From Catonia carolina (taxonomy: Eukaryota > Arthropoda > Insecta > Hemiptera > Achilidae): 64,000 nt of DNA. This document shows, piece by piece, positions 22,450-32,134 of this stretch. The position numbers and the translations under genes are program-made. The DNA is taken from positions 65,270,001 to 65,334,000 of the forward strand of contig JAQMRL010000006.1 of NCBI GenBank assembly GCA_035578175.1, given 5' to 3'. How positions within the stretch are numbered: position 1 is the first letter of the stretch; each line of letters opens with the position of its first letter. The notes under the pieces were generated by a model. It worked only from the letters and a program-made list of their open reading frames with translations, searched no databases and was not told the origin of the DNA.

Positions 22450-23186
22450 TTCTCCAAGCTGTTGTATCTAGCGTAAGTCGTTTAATTTCTACATAACTGT
22501 AACACCCTATATTTTTTGTTATTTGCTTTAAATATTCTTATCTTTGCCTCTCCCTACAATACACTCCCTCAATATTACCCTCCATTATTGATAGAACAAT
22601 ACCAGGATGTCTTAAGAGGACCTGAATGTGCCATATAACCCCACATTAACGTAAGGAACATTTTCTCAGGCTGGGTTAGAGCTACTGTTTTCAAATTTTT
22701 TACACTTATTCATTGACAATTTTTATAAACTTTGATCTATGGAAAACATGTTATTAAGGTTTTGAAATTTTTTTTTAAAAGGTCGATTTGAGGAGTTAAA
22801 AAATTGTCACTTAAAAGGCCATATCTTTTTTTATAAGTATTTCTAAAAATTCATGGGTCAATATCTGCAAACAATATCTGTAAACAAATGAATCATGCGA
22901 TAGCTGTTGATTGAACGCATATCCATGGTCTTTATGCATTCTTCTAACACCAGTCTTCGTTGCATTATCCCTAGCTTAATATATAGTGCAAGTTATTTTT
23001 AATGAAAATAGATCATAGATTTCATAGATCATGAAAATTTGTTAAATTTTTAGAAGGAAAGAAAGGAACTACTTTACGTAAGTGCGATTTATTATCCAAT
23101 AACTGGCATCAGTTAGCAACCGGCAGTACAAATATCATGTGAACAACGCATGTATTTGTTGATGCTTGTCTCTAGACTTGGTGAAT
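22447..23186. other. No clear feature; may include decayed downstream transposon sequence
   Basis: Non-coding as it stands. It lies downstream (minus strand) of the MULE-like fragment and may be its decayed remainder, but I cannot match it to known family residues. Confidence 0.3.
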
Positions 23187-24160
23187 TCAGTACAGACTAA
23201 GTTTACTAAGCCTGACAAATAGATTTTTGGGGACCTTAGTCCACAAAAGGTGGTTAAAACTCTCATTAACATTCCCAGTTTTGCCATGCATACACTTTGC
23301 TACAAGTTGAGGACTTAATAAGTCTTTGAATATTGGCTTTATTGCATGCATTATAGCTGATGGAACAGAATGTATGTGGAGATATTCAGTTTTATCACTT
23401 TTCATTTTATTGTACTTGCACCAGGTGTTAGAGCCACAAGGACACAGACCATGACAAGGCTCATTATCGGTTGACAATTTATGGAAATAAATTGCCCATA
23501 TAGCACGCCTCGTTGTTGTTGTTGTTTAGGTCATCAGCCGAAAGGCTGGTTTGAACCTGTAGAGGTTTTACTAAGTAAAACGAGGAGTGAAGTGGTTTAC
23601 CATTGCCTTCCTCACTGAATGGAAAAGTACACTTATCAGCATGCCGGGCCCTCTGAAAAGCACATATTTTACACTCTGCAAATGTCACCTTCACTTCATT
23701 CACCACAGGGTCTGGCTGTATAATGAAATTCATTACTTTCAGAGGAGATAACTCTGATTAGTGTCTTTTACACCTCTTCCTCTTCTGTTCTTAAATGATT
23801 CAGTCATTTAATTGGCTGACCATGTGACAAAAAACAGAACCATTTATTTTAGCCCTGCAACTAATAGATTGAGTGTAAATAATTTGACACTCCACCTGTC
23901 TGTTATGGGCAGAAGCACCCCTCGTATTGTCTATGAAATTGAAATTTCCTCTTATAAGCTGACCCATCATATTATTGTACTTGATCAATCAGATTATCAG
24001 GAAGCCTACTTTTCCCACCAATTCCTATATCATCCTGAAGTTTACATCCCTTAAAGGTCCAGTTTTAGTATCCGTAACCTGGAACCCATCTGTTTTTGGA
24101 TCTGCCCAATTCATTCAAGTTTATAAATTTACACATCTCCATACCCATTTGATTCACATT
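23187..24160 (-). pseudogene. MULE-like transposase fragment split by a B retroposon
   Basis: Two minus-strand parts. 24160-23926 reads, across a stop, RWVPGYG, IGGKSRLPDNLID and YNNMMGQLIRGNF. 23503-23187 reads WAIYFHKLSTDNEP, LCPCGSNTWCKYNK, ALMHAIKP-like and CMHGKTGNVNESFNHLLW. Together they match a multicopy arthropod transposase-like family with the pattern GGKGRLT...LQNYYG.AIR...WA.YFHK.STD...LCP.G..SWCKY...HGKTQN.NES.N..IW. I believe this family belongs to the Mutator-like group but cannot check. The break is exactly the family B insertion at 23514-23913. Confidence 0.65.
23514..23913 (-). repeat. Family B retroposon B5 with 12-bp target duplication
   Basis: Starts with (GTT)4 (the (AAC)n tail on the minus strand) and ends at CTGTTATGGGCAGA. 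It is flanked by AGCACGCCTCGT (23502-23513) and AGCACCCCTCGT (23914-23925), a target duplication with one mismatch. This supports retroposition. It disrupts the MULE-like gene. Confidence 0.85.
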
Positions 24161-24161
24161 G

Positions 24162-24512
24162 TAGAATAGCAGTCTATGCTCCAGAATATCATTGATCTAA
24201 GGCCAAGCTTAATAAGTTAATAATTGTTAAAGAATTCAAAGAAATCATTTTTAAAAATCATCATTTTAAATAATCATAAAATTGATCATCAAATAATTTC
24301 TAATTAAATTAAAAATATTCTAAATCAAAATTAAAAATATCAAGCAAAATTTTAAAAAGAAAATTATAAATAAATATTCCAGAAGCCAAAGATCCAAATT
24401 TTATTAAAGATGAAGCAATAAAACAAAAGAAAGTATAATTTTAAATAAGTAATTTGAACCAATTAACTACTAATTAAAAGAAAATAGAACATTAAGATTT
24501 ATTTTAATTATG
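24162..24512 (+). repeat. Family F interspersed repeat, copy 2
   Basis: TAGAATAGCAGTCTATGCTC and GCCAAAGATCCAAATTTTAT align with 1688-2021. It begins right where the MULE-like sequence ends, so it may be part of, or inserted next to, that transposon. Confidence 0.6.
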
Positions 24513-24849
24513 GATCCAACTGCAACGGTTTGATGATTTTAAAGTAAGCAGATGAAAATATAAAAGAATTTAATAGATACTAATAAAACCGATGACAACA
24601 AAGTCTCGATGCCCAATTTGTTTCCCAATCAAAGGACGGATAGGAGGTCAACTAGAAGACTGCAAGAATTCAAGAATAAAGTTGTAACTAAAAAATATTA
24701 CAGTATATTTTGAGCTCATTAAACATTACACAGGTCTGCAAGTAAAACAAAACAACTGCATAGGATTTTCATACATTTTCTTTTAGATTTCAACTTTGTA
24801 CAAATGAAAAAATACCAAAAAAACCATCTTGTCAATTTTTTTTGTTACA
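24513..24849. other. No recognised feature
   Basis: Contains CCCAATTTGTTTCCCAATCA and a short purine-rich run; nothing assigned. Confidence 0.35.
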
Positions 24850-24859
24850 CTCAAGTTTT

Positions 24860-25267
24860 CTACTCATAGCAGACAGGTGGAGTGACAAATTGTTTACACT
24901 CAATCTGTATATTGCAGGGCTAAAATAAAAAGTTCTGTTTCTTACCTCATGGTCAGCCAATTAAATGACTGAATCTTTTACGAACAGAAGAGGTAGAGGT
25001 GTAAAAGACACTAATCAGAGTTATCTTCTCTGAAAGTAATGAATTTCATTATACAGCCAGACCCTGTGGTGAATGAAGTGAAGATGTCATTTGCAGAGTG
25101 GAAAATATGTGCTTTTCAGATGGCCCGGTATGCTGAGTGGAAAAGTACACTTGTACTTTTTCACTCAATGAGGAAGACAATTGTAAACCACCCCATTCCT
25201 CGTTTTACTTAGTAAAACCTCTACAGGTTCAAATCAGCCTTTCGGCTGAAGACCTAAACAATAACAG
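24860..25267 (+). repeat. Family B retroposon B6 with exact 10-bp target duplication
   Basis: Full-length copy in plus orientation ending ACCTAAACAATAACAG. CTCAAGTTTT at 24850-24859 and 25268-25277 is an exact duplication. The 5' region (CAGACAGGTGGAGTGACAAA) shows no tRNA-like A or B box. Confidence 0.85.
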
Positions 25268-25387
25268 CTCAAGTTTTGGTTTACGTTTAGCGTAAAATTC
25301 CTAATTAAATAAATATTTAGTATTATTTTTTTTATCTAAATTATGGTCTTAAAATTAAGACTTCTCACATTAATTCTATCAATTATA

Positions 25388-25392
25388 CCTGG
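25388..25392. repeat. BEL/Pao target duplication, left (CCTGG)
   Basis: Exact match to 30634-30638. Confidence 0.85.
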
Positions 25393-26100
25393 TGTTAGCG
25401 CCAGTCTTCCCGGGGTTAATTCAAACTGTTTTCCCCGCTAATCACAATTTGTTCCTGTCTCTGTTTCCGCGTGACATCATTAAGTCACGTCATCCGTATC
25501 CCTACCCCGCCTGCATATCCGGCTTCTTCCTTAACACACTCTTGTCTCAGCTTCCGTGATGAATGGGTGCGTTCTTGTCTCTTGCGCTTAGCGCGTGGCG
25601 TGGGTGGCGATTCCCTGCCATTTCTTCGTTTACAATCAGTTCGTTTCGTTACTCGTTGGTTTACTACAAACCTAAACTGTTCGTTATTCTATGCTTTGTG
25701 TGAATTATATTCAATTGCTCATGTGTTTTTTTATTGTAAACTGTCGTAGTGTATTCATTGCAATGTTACCAGTGTGTCTCCACGTGCTTATCTACAAGTT
25801 TCAAGTCGTTTTATGGATTCCAGGTAAGAACGTTTTTCATTTATTACGGTTAGTTGTTCAATTGTGTGTCTCCCTATGTCTTTTCCCTACCAATTATGTC
25901 CGTTACCTTTCGTTATTTGGTTCCTCCTATTATTAATTCATTTTGTTTATTCTTTAAATCGTTTTTGCTGTGGTCGGCAGCTGCTTAAAACTGACCTGGT
26001 CCTCCGAATTAAGTTAATTAATCGTCTACTAATTGCTGTAAAATTATTCAGTTTAAATTCGTTTCATTGTCTTTTATCCAGCGCCTTACAAACGCTAACA
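25393..26100 (+). mobile_element. 5' LTR of BEL/Pao element
   Basis: 708 bp, TGTTAGCGCC ... AACGCTAACA, with inverted tips TGTTAGCG/CGCTAACA. It is identical by eye to the 3' LTR except for one T in a T-run near 25730. Open frames inside the LTR are not genes. Confidence 0.95.
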
Positions 26101-26125
26101 TTTTGGTCCGTTCCGGGCATCGGAA
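26101..26125 (+). promoter_or_regulatory. Candidate primer binding site
   Basis: TGGTCCGTTCCGGGCATC starts 3 bases after the 5' LTR. TGG is the complement of a tRNA CCA end. I cannot name the tRNA. Confidence 0.5.
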
Positions 26126-26602
26126 ATCTATCAGTGATCTTGGATACAGTCAATTATATATATACTGTTTTATTATTTCATTAAATTCGTTAATTACATA
26201 TTGTGTAATTGTATATGTTCATTGTGTTGGGCTTGCTGTTTCGCGCGGTTAGCTGTACCGTGTTATAGGGAACTGCAACGCTATTTCGTCTCGTGACGTC
26301 ACACTCAACGCTTCACTTCTCTGTTAGCTTTGTTCTAGAACTTGTAATAGTCGCCATTTTCTGTGTCTTCATCAAATCACTACGTTCCATTGCGCAGACT
26401 CGCTGCGCCCTCCGCCCATCTCGTTCAACAGTCAAGCCGGTTTCATTTACTAGCTGAATCCCGTACCGCACGTTTCATTGTAAATAACCTTCAATGTTAA
26501 ATCGTTACACTGACCTAATTTTAGTCAGTCAATGTTTGTTTACCTTTCTCAATTTGTGTTTGTTTATTAATTCACTTATATTTATTCGTTTATTTCGTCA
26601 AC

Positions 26603-29398
26603 ATGGACGATTATAATTCATTAATTAAAAAACGTGACGTGATCAATAACCATTTAAATCGTTTTGATCTGTTTCTCAAATCTGATGTAGAAATAACTCA
26701 AGTAAAATTACGGTTAGAAAAATTCATTGATCTCTGGTCTGACTTTGAATTAATTCAAACCAAACTTGAATTACTTAAACCTGAAAACAACTTCGAAGTC
26801 GAGCGCACTAATTTTGAAAACAAATATTTTCAATTAATCGGTTCAGCGCAACAAATAATTCAATCGCTAGATAACACTGTGATTATTTCAAGTCAACACA
26901 AAATCAATAATTCGCCATTGGTCCAGTTACCTAATATTCGCTTACCGTCCTATGATGGGGACATAACGAAATTCCAGAACTTTATAAGTCTATTCAATGA
27001 CTTAATCCATCACAATTCTGATTTGTCTCAAGTGCAAAAATTGCACTACCTGCGATGCTCGTTAAACAACGAACCTCTTCGCTTAATTGAGCATTTACCA
27101 TTGTCTGCTGATAATTACCTATTGGCATATAATTTAATACTCGACCGTTATTCAAATCCACGTAGAATTGCAAATGTACATTTAAATCAAGTTTTTAATT
27201 TCGTCAAATCTGACTCTCCTAACTATCAATCGTTAAAACATTTCTTAAACGTTCATGAATCTGCTATCGGTGCCTTGCGAATACTCAATATTAATCTACT
27301 CGAGTATCTTTTATTTGAAATCGCTTATTCAAATTTAGATCCTGTTACTAAACTCAGCTTTGAAGATCAAAATCCTGCGTCTTCCGTGCCTTCGTACGAA
27401 GCTTTAATCTCGTTTGTTACTGCTAAAATGCATTCTTGTGAATTAGTTAATCCTTCTCAATCTATCGATAATGTTCGTTCTCCGTATTCAAGTAGTTCTA
27501 ACCTCGATAAACCGGACTCATCATGTCCGGCATCCGCTGACCGTCGTACTGTACAAAATAATCGTAATTCAACATCGCCGCCTACTCGTTCTGACAACAT
27601 ACCTTCGTTTTTCGTTAAATCAAACTCAATCAAATGTCTTTCGTGCGAATCTAACCTGCACTCAATTCAAAACTGTAGTGAATTTCTTTCGCAAACCGTG
27701 GATAATCGCTACAAAATTATCTCTCGGCTTAAACTGTGTTTTGCCTGTTTTGGCCATCATGATCGTCGCAACTGCAACTCAACTAAACATTGTCGTATCT
27801 GTCATTCTAAATCTCATAATACGCTGTTACATTCTGACCGTAACGATCAACCGTCGAATTCATCTGCCTCTTCCATTGTTAAATCGCATAATTCGCTAAT
27901 CGTTAATTCGCCTCCACTCATCGAGCGCCCAGTCAACAATTCTCAATCTCCCGGGTGCCTACTTTCTAATTCTTCGCCGTCGATTCATGCTACTGCTATC
28001 GCAACTCCGCCAACTAATTCCTGCGCTACCTGCTCTGCTAATAAGCCGGTACCTACTGAAAATTCGTCTTCGTCAGTCGTCGCTGAAAAATCTACCGATT
28101 ATTCGCTTTCTTGTCGCCTTGACGGCCAAACCGCGCTGTTAGGCACTGCTATTGTTCACGCTGTCAATTCATCCGGTAAAATTGTTCCACTTCGCGCTGT
28201 CATTGACAATGGCTCTCAATCAAGCCTTTTAACCTACAACGCTGCTCGTTCGCTTCAACTCGACATAGCGCCTACTACTAAACGCCTACAAGGTATTTCA
28301 TCTCAAGTTACCTCCGTTAAGGGCACTACAAACCTTACAATTCAGTCGCCGCAAAATTCTAATTTTCGCCTTCCGCTTCAGGCTACTGTTATTCAAAAAA
28401 TATCAGACCGCCTGCCTGCTTCTCGAATTCACAAGTCCGTCGGTGAACAGTTTTCTCAACATCTGCTAGCTGACTTTCGCTTTCGCAGCCCAAATCCAGT
28501 AGATTTACTGCTTGGCACTGATTACTTTTCCGAAATACTCGATTTTAGTAAAACGCCTTTAATAAAGGGCGCTCCTTCCGCTTTGTCAACTGTTTTTGGT
28601 TATGTTGTGTTTGGCAAATTGCCCGACATCCAGCCACCTAGTTCTGTAACAAATAACGATTCGTTTTTATCATATGTTTTCCCTGATAACGCTGAATTCT
28701 CGTCGCCTGCTACTGCTGTTGAGCTCGCACCGTCTACTGTTAATTCGCCTAATTGCCTTCTTGTTTCGCCTGCATCTGACAACGATTCTTATCGCCCTAC
28801 TGTTTTAACAAATCGTCTTCGTAAAACTTCAGCCTCTTCGCCTTCAAATCGATTCGCCGCTTCATCTGAGATCATCGCTGTTGATTCTCTTCTCGCTTCG
28901 CCTACTGACTCCGCCAGTATCTCGACCGATCTTGCTGCTGGTACTTCGTCCATTCGTCGCTTCAAGTCTACGCCTCGCTTCAAGTCTACGCTGAAGGCTC
29001 CCTCCGAGTTGTCTTCAACTAATTCCACGTCAAATCGCTTCTCGTCGTCTCTCGTACACTCTGTTAACAAACCGCTGCAAATCGCTTCGCTAAAGGGCAA
29101 TCGGCCCTCCTCAGTCGCTTCATGTTCTGCTAACGCTCTTCGCGCGCCTTGTGCCCCTCTTGGCGGGCGGGGCCCCAATCGTCGTACACAATTTTCACAA
29201 CCGGTGAATAATTGTAAATTCAATTCTCGTTTTTCGTTCAACGCCTGGTGTAATCTTCGTCAATCTCGCACGTCGCCTCAACCTCAATCACGGATTCACT
29301 CTCAGCAAGTTAGTGAAGTTCGCCGTACCGCAATTCAGAATTCTTGTCGCTTTTGTTCGCCTACCGCCAGTTCGTTTCGCAACCCGCTTACCGGTTAG
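26603..29398 (+). CDS. BEL/Pao Gag-protease polyprotein without RT
   Basis: An uninterrupted 931-codon frame starting ATG. The N-terminal Gag of the DUF1759 type includes LPNIRLPSYDGD (from about residue 105) and LRCSLNNEPLRLIEHLPLSA. Three zinc-knuckle-like Cys/His clusters lie at about 343-410 (CLSCESNLHSIQNC, CFACFGHHDRRNC, CRICHSKSHNTLLH). A DUF1758-type aspartic protease has its active site in AVIDNGSQSS (about 534), DNG rather than the usual D(S/T)G, and ends with LLLGTDYF (about 635). BEL/Pao polyproteins normally continue into RT, RNase H and integrase. Here the last 250 residues are Ser/Thr/Pro-rich and carry none of those motifs. The open frame and near-identical LTRs suggest recent activity, with missing enzymes supplied by a full-length relative. 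Confidence 0.85.
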   Translation: MDDYNSLIKKRDVINNHLNRFDLFLKSDVEITQVKLRLEKFIDLWSDFELIQTKLELLKPENNFEVERTNFENKYFQLIGSAQQIIQSLDNTVIISSQHKINNSPLVQLPNIRLPSYDGDITKFQNFISLFNDLIHHNSDLSQVQKLHYLRCSLNNEPLRLIEHLPLSADNYLLAYNLILDRYSNPRRIANVHLNQVFNFVKSDSPNYQSLKHFLNVHESAIGALRILNINLLEYLLFEIAYSNLDPVTKLSFEDQNPASSVPSYEALISFVTAKMHSCELVNPSQSIDNVRSPYSSSSNLDKPDSSCPASADRRTVQNNRNSTSPPTRSDNIPSFFVKSNSIKCLSCESNLHSIQNCSEFLSQTVDNRYKIISRLKLCFACFGHHDRRNCNSTKHCRICHSKSHNTLLHSDRNDQPSNSSASSIVKSHNSLIVNSPPLIERPVNNSQSPGCLLSNSSPSIHATAIATPPTNSCATCSANKPVPTENSSSSVVAEKSTDYSLSCRLDGQTALLGTAIVHAVNSSGKIVPLRAVIDNGSQSSLLTYNAARSLQLDIAPTTKRLQGISSQVTSVKGTTNLTIQSPQNSNFRLPLQATVIQKISDRLPASRIHKSVGEQFSQHLLADFRFRSPNPVDLLLGTDYFSEILDFSKTPLIKGAPSALSTVFGYVVFGKLPDIQPPSSVTNNDSFLSYVFPDNAEFSSPATAVELAPSTVNSPNCLLVSPASDNDSYRPTVLTNRLRKTSASSPSNRFAASSEIIAVDSLLASPTDSASISTDLAAGTSSIRRFKSTPRFKSTLKAPSELSSTNSTSNRFSSSLVHSVNKPLQIASLKGNRPSSVASCSANALRAPCAPLGGRGPNRRTQFSQPVNNCKFNSRFSFNAWCNLRQSRTSPQPQSRIHSQQVSEVRRTAIQNSCRFCSPTASSFRNPLTG

Positions 29399-29723
29399 CT
29401 CCGCCTTTGGGCAACTAACTTTTCTCCGTCGTTTCAATTCGTTTCCCGCTTAACTTCATCTACCTTCGTTTTCGCCTCTTCGTTTTTTTTTTCTTCTTCG
29501 TCTCTTCTTCTTCTTCGTCGCTTCTGGTTGTCAACTCTTGTTGGCAATCACATCAAGATCGTTCCGTTACCCGTTGGCTTCCGCGCAAGCCGTGGAAGAT
29601 GCTCCGTTCGTCGTTGGCCGGGCAAACCCGTGCGTTTGTCACGCCACATCAAGATGTGTCCGTTCTTCACCTCGTTTGTTCTACGTACTCAGTCGTCGTC
29701 GATGATTCGATCATCGTTTGCTA

Positions 29724-29880
29724 CGTTTTCCGCTCCCTGTTGCTTCAGGGCGGGCGGCTTCGCTCTTCGTCTTCTTCCTGCGTTTTCCGCTCCCTGTTGC
29801 TTCAGGGCGGGCGGCTTCATTCCTCGTCTTCTTCCTGCGTTTTCCGCTCCCTGTTGCTTCAGGGCGGGCGGCTTCGTTCT
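29724..29880 (+). repeat. Three tandem 57-bp units upstream of the 3' LTR
   Basis: CGTTTTCCGCTCCCTGTTGC TTCAGGGCGGGCGGCTTC starts at 29724, 29781 and 29838. 57 is a multiple of three, so two frames stay open through it. The GGCGGGCGG core is repeated once more at the polypurine-like site next to the 3' LTR. Confidence 0.9.
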
Positions 29881-29909
29881 TAATTCAGTTCTTGTAAATC
29901 GCTTACTTC

Positions 29910-29926
29910 GATTTAGGCGGGCGGTA
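29910..29926 (+). promoter_or_regulatory. Candidate polypurine tract
   Basis: TTTAGGCGGGCGGTA lies directly before the TG of the 3' LTR, where plus-strand priming should occur. It is G-rich but not purely purine. Confidence 0.4.
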
Positions 29927-30633
29927 TGTTAGCGCCAGTCTTCCCGGGGTTAATTCAAACTGTTTTCCCCGCTAATCACAATTTGTTCCTGTCTCTGTTT
30001 CCGCGTGACATCATTAAGTCACGTCATCCGTATCCCTACCCCGCCTGCATATCCGGCTTCTTCCTTAACACACTCTTGTCTCAGCTTCCGTGATGAATGG
30101 GTGCGTTCTTGTCTCTTGCGCTTAGCGCGTGGCGTGGGTGGCGATTCCCTGCCATTTCTTCGTTTACAATCAGTTCGTTTCGTTACTCGTTGGTTTACTA
30201 CAAACCTAAACTGTTCGTTATTCTATGCTTTGTGTGAATTATATTCAATTGCTCATGTGTTTTTTATTGTAAACTGTCGTAGTGTATTCATTGCAATGTT
30301 ACCAGTGTGTCTCCACGTGCTTATCTACAAGTTTCAAGTCGTTTTATGGATTCCAGGTAAGAACGTTTTTCATTTATTACGGTTAGTTGTTCAATTGTGT
30401 GTCTCCCTATGTCTTTTCCCTACCAATTATGTCCGTTACCTTTCGTTATTTGGTTCCTCCTATTATTAATTCATTTTGTTTATTCTTTAAATCGTTTTTG
30501 CTGTGGTCGGCAGCTGCTTAAAACTGACCTGGTCCTCCGAATTAAGTTAATTAATCGTCTACTAATTGCTGTAAAATTATTCAGTTTAAATTCGTTTCAT
30601 TGTCTTTTATCCAGCGCCTTACAAACGCTAACA
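29927..30633 (+). mobile_element. 3' LTR of BEL/Pao element
   Basis: 707 bp, TGTTAGCGCC ... AACGCTAACA, followed by the CCTGG duplication. It differs from the 5' LTR by one base in a T-run. Confidence 0.95.
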
Positions 30634-30638
30634 CCTGG
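30634..30638. repeat. BEL/Pao target duplication, right (CCTGG)
   Basis: Exact partner of 25388-25392. Confidence 0.85.
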
Positions 30639-31038
30639 AACTGGCAATAAATGGAAAAGAAATTAATTGTTGATTAGAGTGCGAGGGGGGGCTAGGTATA
30701 GTAGTTTTTTTTTGTCAGGAGAAAGTCTCATGATTGTGTCGAAACAGGATACATTCATTTATTACTTTGAGGTTGAGCATGTTTCGACATGTTATCTAGG
30801 GTACTAAGAATAAATATAATCAAGCTGCTGTTGAATAAGAACATGTTTTAACAAGCTAAATAAGTTCAGTCAGTAACTCACTAGCCATTTAATGCCACAC
30901 TCAGTTTATATCCAGCATTCGAACAATATTATCTTATTATTTTTATGCTATTGTTATTTTAATATTTCTTGTGTGTTATTTTATTGATATTATTTCTAGT
31001 TATTATTATTATTATCCTAGCGTTATTATTTCTGAAAT
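30639..31038. other. No gene; short inverted repeat
   Basis: TGTCGAAACA (about 30737) and TGTTTCGACA (about 30780) form a weak inverted pair. Otherwise AT-rich. Confidence 0.35.
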
Positions 31039-32043
31039 ATGGCTCACAGAGGTTGTGTAATTTCTCTCGATAGCTTCAGTTATATTTGTGGTAAATACAC
31101 AGTGAAAAGTCAACAAAGGAACATTAATGAGTTTGTGAAAAAGTTTATTTTGCACATTTTAAATTTAAACTTTGAGATCAAGACAACGCATGAGCTCCAC
31201 ATAAGGTGCGCAGAAGATCTTCCTTTGTGGTTTAAGGGTAAGAAAAACTCATTTCGTTTTGGCATCCCTCTGATATGGTGTGAACAGAAAAATCACACAA
31301 TTGACTGCTACTTTTGTTCAGTAGATGTGAAAGGATTTAATACTAAACATAAAAAAACAATATCTTACTCTAACCTTGACTCAGCTATTCGTCCAGTATC
31401 CCATGGCCCTGAAGTACCAGTACACACTAGCTTCCCAAGACGAAAATAGTTCAGATTTTCCTGTTGACAAGGGACCTCAACTTTTTTCTCAGAATGAGCT
31501 CAACGACCTAGTATGAGACTTAGGCCTTTCAAAAGATGCAGCCGAATCCCATGGCCCTGAAATACCAGTACACACTAGCTTCCCAAGACGAAAATAGTTC
31601 AGATTTTCCTGTTGACAAGGGACCTCAACTTTTTTCTCAGAATGAGCTCAACGACCTAGTATGAGACTTAGGCCTTTCAAAAGATGCAGCCGAATCCCAT
31701 GGCCCTGAAATACCAGTACACACTAGCTTCCCAAGACGAAAATAGTTCAGATTTTCCTGTTGACAAGGGACCTCAACTTTTTTCTCAGAATGAGCTTAAC
31801 GACCTAGTATGAGACTTAGGCCTTTCAAAAGATGCAGCCGAATTACTTTGATCAAGGCTAAAAAACAAAAACCTGCTATCATCTGGGACCTCATTTTCGT
31901 GGTACAGGCATCGAGAGAGAGAATTCACTCAGTATTGCTCCAAAGAGGAAAATCTGGTTTATTGTAATGATGTCCATGGACTCATGAATAGCTTTGATGA
32001 CTCAATGCTCGTGGCAGACGGACGTATTGTGGCGGACCGCTCT
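31039..32043 (+). pseudogene. Multicopy arthropod hypothetical protein, broken, with triplicated segment
   Basis: Starts ATG with MAHRGCVISLDSFSYICGKY, then QQRNINEFVKKFI, DLPLWFKGKKNSFRFGIPLI, YFCSVDVKGFN and SHGPEVPVHTSF. I recognise this as an unnamed protein family repeated hundreds of times in some arthropod genomes (CYICGEY...RNI..FVKK...FGIPMIWREPKNH..DCYFC...GPGVPVP). Its function is unknown to me and it behaves like a mobile gene. After codon 136 the frame is lost in a 148-bp triplication. Downstream, SGTSFSWYRHRE, FTQYCSKEENLVYCNDVHGL and ADGRIVADRS still resemble the family. Dead copy. Confidence 0.6.
31398..31841 (+). repeat. 148-bp segment in three tandem copies
   Basis: ATCCCATGGCCCTGAA recurs at 31398, 31546 and 31694, each followed by CAAGACGAAAATAGTTCAGA and CCTAGTATGAGACTTAGGCC. 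Copies differ at only one or two bases, so the amplification is recent. 148 is not a multiple of three, so it breaks the frame. Confidence 0.95.
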
Positions 32044-32134
32044 TAAATGATAACAAAGTAGTGTACGTTTTTCAACAATATTGTATGGCTTTGAAACAAG
32101 TGACGTTTATATTTTTGATTCGTTCCACAGTAAA

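Noticed and set aside
23514..23913. CTGATGA next to GCCGAAAGGC in family B, first taken for a hammerhead
   Set aside because: On either strand the order is wrong: CUGAUGA lies at the very end of the element with no downstream GAAA, stem III or NUH site.
26067..26252. Frames across the 5' LTR/leader junction of the BEL element
   Set aside because: They cross the LTR end and primer site; the Gag ATG at 26603 is the supported start.
28789..29241. Minus-strand 150-codon frame under the BEL Gag end
   Set aside because: Antisense shadow of the Ser/Thr-rich coding strand; composition explained by codon bias of the plus strand.
30005..30469. 154-codon frame in the 3' LTR (shorter version in the 5' LTR)
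   Set aside because: Lies wholly within the LTR, and the 5' copy is broken by a one-base T-run difference. No domain, no ATG context or downstream signal.
30725..30800. CATGATTGTGTCGAAACAGG and inverted TGTTTCGACA, resembling a hammerhead half
   Set aside because: The core reads CUCAUGA rather than CUGAUGA and stem I does not pair. At most a degenerate relic.
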